The notes below the pieces were generated by a model. That model searched no databases, had not been told where the DNA came from, and saw only the letters and a program-made list of their open reading frames with translations. Both the position numbers and the translations under genes were made by a program. From NCBI RefSeq assembly GCF_019711535.1, contig NZ_JAIGNP010000002.1, positions 62,001-126,000 on the forward strand: a stretch of DNA of 64,000 nt, read 5' to 3'. Each line of letters begins with the position of its first letter. Position 1 is the stretch's first letter. The stretch comes from Qipengyuania aestuarii. Lineage in GTDB: Bacteria > Pseudomonadota > Alphaproteobacteria > Sphingomonadales > Sphingomonadaceae. Of the stretch, positions 1 through 8,238 are shown in pieces.

Positions 1-2
1 AG

Positions 3-1460
3 GCGGGATGGCTGACCGTGGCCTTCTACTCGACCTATGCGACGATGAGCATGCTGCTGTTCCGCGTCCGGCAGGAATTCGGCATCCAGCCCTTCGTGCG
101 TTGGGCCATGCTGAGCCTGGTCGCTGCCAATTTCGTGCAGATGGTCGGCCCCGGTTACTATCCGGAACTGGCCGCGCGGGCGGTCGCGGGTGTGACGGCG
201 GCGGGGCTGTCGGCACTCGCCATCTATTACCTGATGCAGGGCCTGCCGTCCGCCGTCCGCGTGGCAGGGCTGGTGATATCACTCGGCCTGTCGCAGATTG
301 CCTTCCCGCTTACGCGCGCGCTGTCGCCGGCGCTGATGGTCGACGGGAACATCACCCATGTGTTCCAGTTCCAGTTTGCGCTGTCGCTGGTCGGGCTCGC
401 GCTGGTTTATGCGCTGCGCCTGCCGCCGGGTATCCGCAAGCCGACCTTCGAGAAGCTCGACATCCCGAGTATCGCGCTGTTCGTGATCGGGGTGGGCGCG
501 CTGTGCACCTTCCTGATCCAGGGGCGCATCCAGTGGTGGGATACGCCGTGGCTCGGCTATGCGCTGGTGGTCGCGATCCTTGGGCTGGGCGGATGTTTCC
601 TGATCGAAGCCCATCGGCAAAGCCCCATGCTCGATCTCAGCTGGCTGTCGAGCCGGTCGATCCTGGCGCTGGCGCTGATCGGGGCAACCGTGCGCGTCCT
701 CGTTTCCGAACAGGGCTTCGGCGCGAGCGGACTGTTCTCGGCCCTCGGTTACGGCAGCCAGCAGCTGACGAGCTATTTCTGGATCCTGACCGGCGCGACG
801 ATGGCCGGAGTGGCGCTATCGGTGGTGCGGCTCGACCCGCGCGATCTCACGCGTCCGGTGCTGTTCGCGATACTGGTGATCGGCGTCGCCGCCTTTGCCG
901 ATACGCGCAGCGGCGTGCTCACCCGCCCGCAGGACATGTATTGGACGCAGGCCGCAATCGCCTTCGCCGCCGTCTTCGCGATGGGGCCGATCATGATGGA
1001 AGGCATGCTGCGCGCGCTGGCCGCGGGGCCAAGCTATGTCATCAGCTTCATCGCCGTATTCTCGCTGTCGCAATCGGTCGGCGGCCTTGCTGGGATCGGG
1101 CTGCTGTCCGCCTTCCACACGGTGCGCCTGAAAGCGCATCTCATCGATGCAGGCAGCACTTTGACGATGGCCAACCAGCAGCTCGCGCAGACGGTCGGCA
1201 ATGCCGCGCGCAGGGTCGCATCGCTCCAGGGCGATCCCGCGCTGCAACAGCAGACCGCGATGGCGAATGTCTCGCGAGAGATCAGCCGCGAAGCCGCGGT
1301 GCTGGCCTTCAACGACGTGTTTTTCCTCATCGCCACGCTGTCGGCGGTGACCTTTGCCGCGCTGTTCGTGCCGTGGCTGATCAACAAGATTCGCGGGCGC
1401 AATCCGCTCGCCAAGGAACTGGCCTTCATGGAGGCCATGCGCGCAAGGACGAAACAATGA
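3..1460 (+). CDS. MFS multidrug efflux transporter (DHA2/EmrB-like), 5' end cut by window
   Basis: The reading frame is open from the first bases of the window, so the N-terminus lies outside it; an internal ATG at 18 is not the real start. The visible ~485 residues hold about ten hydrophobic segments, matching the C-terminal two thirds of a 14-helix major facilitator pump. A hydrophilic stretch near residues 375-420 precedes the last helix. The stop overlaps the start of an EmrA-like adaptor (ATGA), and an outer-membrane factor follows, so this is probably the inner-membrane pump of a tripartite drug or toxic-compound exporter. Substrate cannot be read from sequence. Confidence 0.85.
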   Translation, partial: AGWLTVAFYSTYATMSMLLFRVRQEFGIQPFVRWAMLSLVAANFVQMVGPGYYPELAARAVAGVTAAGLSALAIYYLMQGLPSAVRVAGLVISLGLSQIAFPLTRALSPALMVDGNITHVFQFQFALSLVGLALVYALRLPPGIRKPTFEKLDIPSIALFVIGVGALCTFLIQGRIQWWDTPWLGYALVVAILGLGGCFLIEAHRQSPMLDLSWLSSRSILALALIGATVRVLVSEQGFGASGLFSALGYGSQQLTSYFWILTGATMAGVALSVVRLDPRDLTRPVLFAILVIGVAAFADTRSGVLTRPQDMYWTQAAIAFAAVFAMGPIMMEGMLRALAAGPSYVISFIAVFSLSQSVGGLAGIGLLSAFHTVRLKAHLIDAGSTLTMANQQLAQTVGNAARRVASLQGDPALQQQTAMANVSREISREAAVLAFNDVFFLIATLSAVTFAALFVPWLINKIRGRNPLAKELAFMEAMRARTKQ

Positions 1461-2572
1461 CGCAAGCAACCCCGGCGCAGGCCGATCTCGAAACGGACGC
1501 CGAAACCACGGCCGCCCCCGAACGCACGACGGGCTGGTCGCCCGACCCCTCGCGCCGCCGCATCGCGGTTGCCGTGCTGCTGCTGCTGGTCGGCGTGCTC
1601 GCCGCGCTCTACGCCTGGGGCCTGCCGCCTTTCGCAGGCGGCGACCAGACCACCGATAATGCCTATGTCCGCGGCCGCACCACGGTGGTGAGCCCGCAGG
1701 TCGGCGGCTATCTGGTCGAGGTACCCGTGGTGGATTTCCAGCGGGTCGAGAAGGGCGATCTGCTGGCGCGGATCGACGATGCTCCGTTCCGCGAGAAGGT
1801 CCGGCAGGGCGCGGCCAATTCGGCGGCGCAGCGCGCCACGCTAGCCAACAGCGCGCAGAGCCAGCGTTCGGCGCAGGCGCAGCTCAAATTGCAGGATGCC
1901 GCGGTCGCTTCCGCGCGCGCCGGGCTGCAGAAGGCGCAGGCCGACATGAATCGCATCGCCGAACTGGTCGATGAAGGCTCGGTCTCGCTGCGCGAGCGCG
2001 ACCAGGCGCGCGCGGCCTTGCAACAGGCGCAGGCCGGCGTGCAGCAGGCGCAGGCGCAGCGGGCCATTGCGGCGGAGAACCTGCGTTCGGTCAGCGTCGG
2101 CCGCGGCGCGCTCGAAGCGCAGGTCGCCGGGGCCGAGGCGTCAAGCGGACTGGCCGAGTTCGAACTTGCGCGCACCGAGATCCGTGCCCCGCGCGCGGGG
2201 CGGCTCAGTGAAGTGGCCGCGCGCGTCGGCCAGCTGGTCAACGCCGGCACGCAGCTCATGTTCATTGTGCCTGACGATCTGTGGGTGGTCGCCAATTTCA
2301 AGGAAACGCAGACCGCCGATATGGCGGTCGGCCAGCGGGCCACGCTAGAGGTGGATGCCCTCGGCGGAGTGGAGCTGACGGGCCGCGTCCAGAGCATCGC
2401 GCCTGCCGCCAGCAGCGAGTTCAGCTTGGTGAAGCCCGATACGGGTGCGGGCAATTTCGTGAAAGTGCCGCAGCGCATCGCGGTGCGCATCGTGCTCGAC
2501 AAGGGGCAGGCCGCCGCAAAGCGCCTTGGCCCCGGCATGTCGGTGGTCGCCACCGTTCATACGGAGGACTGA
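1457..2572 (+). CDS. HlyD/EmrA-family membrane fusion protein
   Basis: This 371-residue periplasmic adaptor links the upstream MFS pump to the downstream outer-membrane factor. It has a short Pro/Ala-rich cytoplasmic tail, one transmembrane helix at about residues 35-55, then the DNAYV motif typical of EmrA/HlyD, a split biotinyl-lipoyl-like domain, and an Ala/Gln-rich coiled-coil hairpin at about 110-210. A beta-barrel region follows (DLWVVANFKETQ). The ATG at 1457 is chosen because it overlaps the pump stop codon by four bases; upstream sequence in this frame is only a shadow of the pump gene. Confidence 0.92.
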   Translation: MTQATPAQADLETDAETTAAPERTTGWSPDPSRRRIAVAVLLLLVGVLAALYAWGLPPFAGGDQTTDNAYVRGRTTVVSPQVGGYLVEVPVVDFQRVEKGDLLARIDDAPFREKVRQGAANSAAQRATLANSAQSQRSAQAQLKLQDAAVASARAGLQKAQADMNRIAELVDEGSVSLRERDQARAALQQAQAGVQQAQAQRAIAAENLRSVSVGRGALEAQVAGAEASSGLAEFELARTEIRAPRAGRLSEVAARVGQLVNAGTQLMFIVPDDLWVVANFKETQTADMAVGQRATLEVDALGGVELTGRVQSIAPAASSEFSLVKPDTGAGNFVKVPQRIAVRIVLDKGQAAAKRLGPGMSVVATVHTED

Positions 2573-3942
2573 TGGTGATGCGCCGTTCTCTCGCTCTTAT
2601 CGCCAGCTCCGCTTTCGCCCTGAGCGCCTGTGCGCCCACGTTGCAGGACGCCCCTCCCGAAGCGGCTGTGTCCGCCCCGGCGCAGTGGCGCACTCGGCTC
2701 GATGTCACCGCCCCGGTCGAACGCGACTGGTGGAATGCCTTCGGCGATCCGCAGCTCTCGCGCCTCGTCGAACAGGCGCAGCGCAACAATGCCGACGTGC
2801 AGATCGCGGCTGCCCGCGTGGAGGAAGCGCGCGCGACCGAGCTGGGCTCGCGCGGATACCTGCTCCCGACCCTCGGCGCGGGCGCGGAAGGTGCCTACCG
2901 CCGCGAAGTCTCGCCCTTCGGACAGCCGCGCACCGTCGAGGTCGCCCAGCCCACGTTCCGCGCCTCCTACGAGCTCGACCTGTTCGGCAAGAACGCCGCG
3001 CGCGTGGATGCCGCCGAGGCAGGCGTCGCGGCGAGCGCGGCGGCGCAGGAGGCAGCGCGCCTTTCGGTCACCGCTGCGACCGCCAGCGGCTACATCACCC
3101 TGCTGGCGCTCGATCGGCGGCTCGCCATTCTGGAAGAAACGCTACAGGCGCGGCAGGAGGCGGTGAAGTTCGCCCGCGACCGGGCTGAAGTGGGCTATAC
3201 CTCGCAGCTGCCGCTGCGCCAGGCGGAGGCCGAATATCAGGCCGCCGTGCAACTGGTCCCGCAGCTGAAGAGTCAGATCGCGCGGCAGGAGAACGCGCTG
3301 TCAGTGCTGACCGGTGAGGTGCCGGGCGCCATCCTGCGTGGCGGGACTCTGGCGGACCTGCGTCAGCCTGCCGCCCCCGCGACTCTCCCTTCGGAACTGC
3401 TGCGCCGCCGCCCCGATGTCGCCGCCGCGGAGTACCGCATCGCTGCAGCCGACGCGAAGATGCGCGTCGCCCGCGCAGATTTCATGCCCTCGATCGACCT
3501 CGGGGCATCGGCCGGACTGGCATTGTCCGACCTGCTTGCAGACCCGATCGGCGTCTGGTCGCTGGGCGGCAGCATTCTCGCGCCGATCTTCCAGGGCGGG
3601 AAGCTTCAGGCGCAGCTCGATGGCGCCACGGCGCAGCGGGATCAGGCGGCATGGGCCTATCGCTCGGCCGTGCTCGACGCGTTCCGGGAAGTGGAGGACC
3701 GCAAGGCGGTGCTGGCCAATCTGAAGGCTCAGGAGGCCGCGCTGGTGGCCCAGCGGGAGGCGGTGGCCGATGCGCTGCGCCACGCGCGCAACCGTTATCG
3801 CGCCGGCTACACGCCCTATATCGAACAGGTCGACGCCCAGCGCGCCCTGCTGGGCGTGGAGCTGTCGCTGGTGCAGGCGAAAGCCGACGAACTGACGGCG
3901 CTGGTCGGCCTTTACCAGGCGGTAGGCGGAGCCCCGAAGTAA
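2572..3942 (+). CDS. RND/MFS efflux outer-membrane factor, NodT family lipoprotein
   Basis: A TolC-like outer-membrane channel of 456 residues that would complete the tripartite exporter. The N-terminus is a lipoprotein signal with lipobox LSAC at about residues 18-21. Two OEP repeats follow, with the family signatures ARVEEARA, YELDLFGKN and LLRRRPDVAAAEYRI, and a final helix ending near VGLYQAVGG. The start at 2572 overlaps the adaptor stop (TGATG); ATG 2578 is an alternative two codons later. The three genes are translationally coupled and should be expressed together. Confidence 0.93.
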   Translation: MVMRRSLALIASSAFALSACAPTLQDAPPEAAVSAPAQWRTRLDVTAPVERDWWNAFGDPQLSRLVEQAQRNNADVQIAAARVEEARATELGSRGYLLPTLGAGAEGAYRREVSPFGQPRTVEVAQPTFRASYELDLFGKNAARVDAAEAGVAASAAAQEAARLSVTAATASGYITLLALDRRLAILEETLQARQEAVKFARDRAEVGYTSQLPLRQAEAEYQAAVQLVPQLKSQIARQENALSVLTGEVPGAILRGGTLADLRQPAAPATLPSELLRRRPDVAAAEYRIAAADAKMRVARADFMPSIDLGASAGLALSDLLADPIGVWSLGGSILAPIFQGGKLQAQLDGATAQRDQAAWAYRSAVLDAFREVEDRKAVLANLKAQEAALVAQREAVADALRHARNRYRAGYTPYIEQVDAQRALLGVELSLVQAKADELTALVGLYQAVGGAPK

Positions 3943-3971
3943 CGAGGCCCGGCCCGAGGCCTGGCTGAAAT

Positions 3972-4080
3972 TGTCGCATTTAGGGGGGCGCAGAAGTGGT
4001 CCGTTCTCCAATAATTTTGAATCCATACGGATAGGCTTACCAATCCCTTTTTGAATCCCCGCTCTTACAAATTTGAATCA
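3972..4080 (+). repeat. candidate left end of the Tn7-like element with three TTTGAATC repeats
   Basis: The 200-base gap between the efflux operon and tnsA contains three direct copies of TTTGAATC, at 4016, 4050 and 4072, each in A+T-rich sequence. A possible terminal TGTCGC begins at 3972. Tn7-like ends start with TGT and carry several TnsB-binding repeats, so this is the expected place and form of a left end. The inference is positional; no matching inverted copy was found to the right of tniQ. Confidence 0.4.
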
Positions 4081-4142
4081 CTTTCACGTTTTCAGTTCGC
4101 TCCGAGGGAAGCATGTCGTAATATACCCATTGCCGACTCGGA

Positions 4143-5042
4143 GTGGTGTCCTATGACGTCATTATTCGAACAGTGGTAAGACACGACGCGCCCGCCGAGG
4201 ATTCGCGGGGCGAAGCCTCACCAGATTTGCGGAAATATCTCGCCAATCTGCTGCAATTCGAGCCGGTTGTTGTCAGGCCGAGCATCATTCAGCGATCGAC
4301 CATTCGACGCTGGCACCCGTCCGGAAAACCCAATATTTCGGCTCTCAATCTCAAAGATCGGCATCCACACTTCGAAACTGGAGAGGACCTGACGCCGGTA
4401 CGCAAAGTGCCGCGGCTCGCGCAATCGCCAAAAATGGGTTGGAGAGGCTATTTCCAAAGCCACAAAATGGACCGATCGATGCAATTTTACAATCTATCGG
4501 AACTCTGGGCTTTGCAAGCGTGTGAAGCGGATCCCGTCGTCGCAGATTTTGTTGAGCATCCTATTTGCCTGTTGGTTGATCACGGAGGAAGACACAGGAG
4601 GGTTCGTCTTTCGACCTTCGTCACCCGAAAGTCCGAATGTTGGTTTCTCCTAGGGATGCGAGAGCAAACAGCCTCAAAGGAGCCACGAACCGAATTCTTA
4701 GAGAAGATCGGGCAAACATTGTCGACCCACGGATTTGGTTTTGAGGTCCTGACCGAATTGCATCGGCGTGAAGAGCCTTTGGCTAAAACGGTGTTCGACA
4801 TTCTACGTGGTCGCGGAACCAAGCCTCTAGACCAAGCGCGTGTTGATTTCGCGGTGGCATTAGCGAATGCGGGTGCCACTGTCGGTGATATCGAAGATCG
4901 ATCCGATCTAGATCGCAATGACATTTGTCGCCTGATTTTAAATCGGCAACTTTTCGTAAACATCAGAAAGCCTCTGGACCATAAGACCCTAATCTCACCT
5001 ACTCCCTTCGCCGACCCCATTCCGCCATGGAGCGCCAGGTGA
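4143..5042 (+). CDS. tnsA: TnsA-like transposon endonuclease family protein, active site degenerate
   Basis: First gene of a four-gene transposition operon, 299 residues, with a GTG start (a second GTG follows directly). The segment SELWALQACEADPVVADFVE (about 119-138) resembles the N-terminal TnsA endonuclease domain, which cuts the 5' ends of Tn7-like elements. In active TnsA proteins a glutamate, a Pro-Asp-Phe strand and a Glu/Gln-x-Lys motif form the site. Here E120 is present, but the PDF position reads LSTF (156-159) and the final motif reads GMRE (171-174), so nuclease activity is doubtful. The C-terminal part looks helical, as in the TnsC-binding domain. It overlaps tnsB by 16 bases. 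Family assignment leans partly on context. Confidence 0.62.
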   Translation: MVSYDVIIRTVVRHDAPAEDSRGEASPDLRKYLANLLQFEPVVVRPSIIQRSTIRRWHPSGKPNISALNLKDRHPHFETGEDLTPVRKVPRLAQSPKMGWRGYFQSHKMDRSMQFYNLSELWALQACEADPVVADFVEHPICLLVDHGGRHRRVRLSTFVTRKSECWFLLGMREQTASKEPRTEFLEKIGQTLSTHGFGFEVLTELHRREEPLAKTVFDILRGRGTKPLDQARVDFAVALANAGATVGDIEDRSDLDRNDICRLILNRQLFVNIRKPLDHKTLISPTPFADPIPPWSAR

Positions 5043-7057
5043 GGCGGTTCGCTTTCGAAGTGGGCACCTATGTCCAGATAGAGGAGCGAATACTCCTTAT
5101 TACATTAGTGAATCCAAGTCATACCGCCCTTACTTTGCTCGATCAACATGATCGCTCAGTAGTTGAGTATTCCCAGGAGGAACTGGAGGCTCTATTTGAG
5201 GAGGGCACGCTCCGTTTTGTTTCTTTTGTGGGTGAGAGCCTCGACGTTCGCATTCGACCCCGCAGTTCGGAGCCGCTTTCGACTATGCCCGATAAAGAGA
5301 GGGTACGTGTCGAGCTTCGACTTTCAGTTATAAAAGCCGTCGATTCTTTGGGCCTTGGAACCCATTCCGAGCGAATAATTGTTACCGATCCAGCTACCGG
5401 AGAGAAGGTCTTCACATCGAGGATCCAGAACGCAATCAACGAGGCCTGTTACGCGGCCGGTCAAAAGCCCGTCACAGTTCAAACCTATTACAATTGGCGA
5501 AAACTTCTATCGGAAAACGAGGACGTTAGCGCACTCGCTGGCAATTTTGGCAATCGTGGTCGCAAGCCTTATCTCGATCCCGTCGTCGAAATAAAAGTTC
5601 AGCAGGCCTTAGCGACTGCAGTTGAAGTCTCTAGGGCGCAAACGCACCTTGGAGCACGGGGCCGGATTACTCCCAAGAAAATCATCAATTCTCTTCGGCA
5701 AGAGTTGCCCGAAGAGAAGTTGCCATCACCTAGCTACATTCATCAGAAGATCCAGCAGCTACCGGCATACGACCGAGCAGTGGCTCAGAAAGGAGCGCGC
5801 GCCGCCGACAATCAGTTCCGCATGGCGTCGCGCGCCGAAAAGCCCACGGCGTGCCTGGACTCGGTCGAATATGACGAGACCCGCCTGAAGCTTGTTCTGG
5901 TTGACGAAGAGTTCGGTATCCCGCTGGGGAGTCCGTATCTAAGCTGGTACGTTGATCGGTACTCAGATGCGCCCCCTGGATTTTACGTCGGCTATGAGCC
6001 GATGAGCGATGTATCGACGATGGCAGCACTCCGGCATGCCTGCCTCCCTAAAGGGTACATGCGGAAGCACTACCCCGACATTCGAGGATCAATGTGCGCT
6101 GGTATTCCCCGTTCTATCACGCTGGACAATGGCCTCTCGCAGCATGGGGACACTATCCAGTCTGCCGCAAAGGATCTCAGCATCGATATTCGCTACGCCC
6201 CGCCATATCGCGCGTGGTTCAAAGGTGCAGTCGAGGGGATGCACGAGACCCTGAATCGTTTGCTTCTGGAGGATCAAGCTGGCTACGTATTGAGGCCACA
6301 AGATCAACCAAGTGAGTACGATCCGACGACTCAAGCCTGCTTGGGAGTGAGACAATTCGTCCGGATACTGCATCATTGGATAGCCGATAGGTACATGCAG
6401 ACGCCTACTGGCGTTTTCCGTCGCAGCCCGGCTGAAAAGTGGGCGGAGGGGATATCCAGCATTCCGCCCACGTTCCTGCCATCGGTAGAAGAAGCAGATC
6501 TCGTGTTTGGAATATTGCGGGAAGGAACCTTGGATCACAGGGGAGTTCGCTACGAAAATCTATTTTACCTCAGTGACGAGATGGTGGAGTACCGGCGACT
6601 TCATGGCGTCTCCATATCGGTCGATGTCAAAGTAGGTCCTCATATGGGGCGAATATATTGGCGCGGACCTGACGGGGCCTGGCGTTCCGCAGACGCGGAT
6701 CTCTACGAGTATGCGTGGGGGCGGACGCTTCATAACCACAAATTGGTACGAAATAGAGCCCTCGAAGTGTTTCGTAGTGATAAGTTGGAGGCGCTTCTAG
6801 AATCCGATCGCCAACTCAAAGAGATCGCGCGCGCTGCCCTCCCAATGCAGCTTGGGTTGAAACGTCAAAAGCGGATCGCGCGGGCGTTCGGGATTGGTAC
6901 CGAAACTCTTCTTTCTAATCACCAGACTGACGGAAAGCTTGAGTGCAGAAATCAGTCGCCTGCGCACTTTTCTGAAACTGCTGCGGAAGACGATGGATGC
7001 TTGCCGAGGCAGAAATTGAGGCTGACAACTTTCGATACAGAAAGGCGCGGAGAATGA
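5027..7057 (+). CDS. tnsB: TnsB/TniA-like DDE transposase (Mu/rve core)
   Basis: A 676-residue transposase that would bind the element's end repeats and carry out strand transfer. N-terminal helix-turn-helix regions (about 90-250) are followed by a retroviral-integrase-type core. The catalytic triad can be read as D283 (EYDET), D367 (TLDNG) and E403 (KGAVEG), with the usual D-35-E spacing. A Mu-type C-terminal beta domain comes next (about 490-560). Length fits TnsB/TniA. The stop overlaps tnsC (ATGA at 7054). Codon use is less GC-biased than in the efflux operon upstream, in keeping with transfer. Confidence 0.9.
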   Translation: MERQVRRFAFEVGTYVQIEERILLITLVNPSHTALTLLDQHDRSVVEYSQEELEALFEEGTLRFVSFVGESLDVRIRPRSSEPLSTMPDKERVRVELRLSVIKAVDSLGLGTHSERIIVTDPATGEKVFTSRIQNAINEACYAAGQKPVTVQTYYNWRKLLSENEDVSALAGNFGNRGRKPYLDPVVEIKVQQALATAVEVSRAQTHLGARGRITPKKIINSLRQELPEEKLPSPSYIHQKIQQLPAYDRAVAQKGARAADNQFRMASRAEKPTACLDSVEYDETRLKLVLVDEEFGIPLGSPYLSWYVDRYSDAPPGFYVGYEPMSDVSTMAALRHACLPKGYMRKHYPDIRGSMCAGIPRSITLDNGLSQHGDTIQSAAKDLSIDIRYAPPYRAWFKGAVEGMHETLNRLLLEDQAGYVLRPQDQPSEYDPTTQACLGVRQFVRILHHWIADRYMQTPTGVFRRSPAEKWAEGISSIPPTFLPSVEEADLVFGILREGTLDHRGVRYENLFYLSDEMVEYRRLHGVSISVDVKVGPHMGRIYWRGPDGAWRSADADLYEYAWGRTLHNHKLVRNRALEVFRSDKLEALLESDRQLKEIARAALPMQLGLKRQKRIARAFGIGTETLLSNHQTDGKLECRNQSPAHFSETAAEDDGCLPRQKLRLTTFDTERRGE

Positions 7058-8238
7058 CGGAAGTTCAGAAGCCAAATCGAACGGCCAGACCGTTGCACAA
7101 ATCCTGCGGCTCTTCAGATGCGAAGGCACTTTTTGACGGCGTTAATGACCTTATTGTACGGCACCCTCGCCTAATCGAAGCAAAGCGTTATGCCGACATG
7201 ATGGTGAATCTCGGGCCTTATGCCGACGAAGCCCCCTGCTCGGAGATTTGTGGCCCGTCTGGAATAGGTAAATCTACACTCTGGGAGTGGCTTAGGGACG
7301 AGGGCACGTCGAAAGAAGAGTGGTGCGATTATAAAGTGCCGAAGCGACCTTCAGGGCAGATCAAGCGTAAGCCGTACCTTACAATAAAGCTGCAGCAGCA
7401 GCCCACAATTAGCAAGATATGCGACGAGTTTCTACAGGAGCTCGGAGATCCATTCTGGTGGCAGGGTAGCGCGACCGAAAAGACCATACGTGTCGATATC
7501 TTGCTGCACGCAGCGCAGGTTCACGCGGTTTTCATCGATGAATTTCAATACGTAGTAGATCGTTCCGGAGTAGTGGTTTCGGAGGCGATTGTCGATTGGC
7601 TGCGCGATCGGCACATGCCTGCTTCTCGTACGAGAATGAATCTGCCCAATGCACGGTCGATCGCTATTTGTTTGCTTGGGCTTGGGCGTCTAAGTGCGAT
7701 CTTCTCCGACGATCCGCAGCGACTTAGGCGATGGGACGCTGGTTGGCGCATGGAGCCATACGCAAATCATGGATCTGATCTCGAGGATTTTGCGAGCATC
7801 ATCGCGTCTTTTCTAAACTCCGTTCAATTGCCGATCGACGATGCAATCGATCCCACGGATCCGTCCGTTGTAAAGCGGTTTCATTATGCCTCGTGGGGTA
7901 TTCCTGGCTACGTTAAGAAGCTCTTCTCCGGCACAATGCTGTTGGCCGGCCTGCACCCGCGGCGCCATACTCGCCTCGACATGGGGTTGCTGCGTTCGGC
8001 ATTTGCTCATGTCACGCGCATGGAAGAATTCGAAGTGCCAACATTCGGCGTTGTCAGAGACGGTGTTACCGCACAATCGCTCATGCAGAACCCATTCGAC
8101 GATGGTTTCAATCAAACTTTACCGTCCCCACGTCTCATGGATGATCGGCAAGCATTGCCATCACCTGAAAGTCGTCGAAAGTTGGCAACCACGCGCCGCC
8201 GCAGAGCCGCTGAGGTTGATCGCTCGTTTGCGAAATGA
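7054..8238 (+). CDS. tnsC: TnsC/TniB-like AAA+ ATPase, transposition regulator
   Basis: This 394-residue ATPase should connect the target selector to the transposase. The Walker A motif GPSGIGKST lies at residues 67-75 and Walker B (VFIDEF) near 157-162, the expected spacing for TnsC/TniB. ATG 7054 is chosen because it overlaps the tnsB stop by four bases; an in-frame ATG at 6997 lies inside tnsB. The stop overlaps tniQ (ATGA at 8235). Sensor-type segments after Walker B (LLGLGRLSAIF) match the family. Confidence 0.9.
   Translation: MTEVQKPNRTARPLHKSCGSSDAKALFDGVNDLIVRHPRLIEAKRYADMMVNLGPYADEAPCSEICGPSGIGKSTLWEWLRDEGTSKEEWCDYKVPKRPSGQIKRKPYLTIKLQQQPTISKICDEFLQELGDPFWWQGSATEKTIRVDILLHAAQVHAVFIDEFQYVVDRSGVVVSEAIVDWLRDRHMPASRTRMNLPNARSIAICLLGLGRLSAIFSDDPQRLRRWDAGWRMEPYANHGSDLEDFASIIASFLNSVQLPIDDAIDPTDPSVVKRFHYASWGIPGYVKKLFSGTMLLAGLHPRRHTRLDMGLLRSAFAHVTRMEEFEVPTFGVVRDGVTAQSLMQNPFDDGFNQTLPSPRLMDDRQALPSPESRRKLATTRRRRAAEVDRSFAK

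Noticed and set aside
8..1456. Long plus-strand frame running through the MFS gene into the adaptor
   Set aside because: Its N-terminal ~480 residues are Arg/Ala/Gly-rich shadow of the MFS gene; the real adaptor begins at the ATGA overlap (1457).
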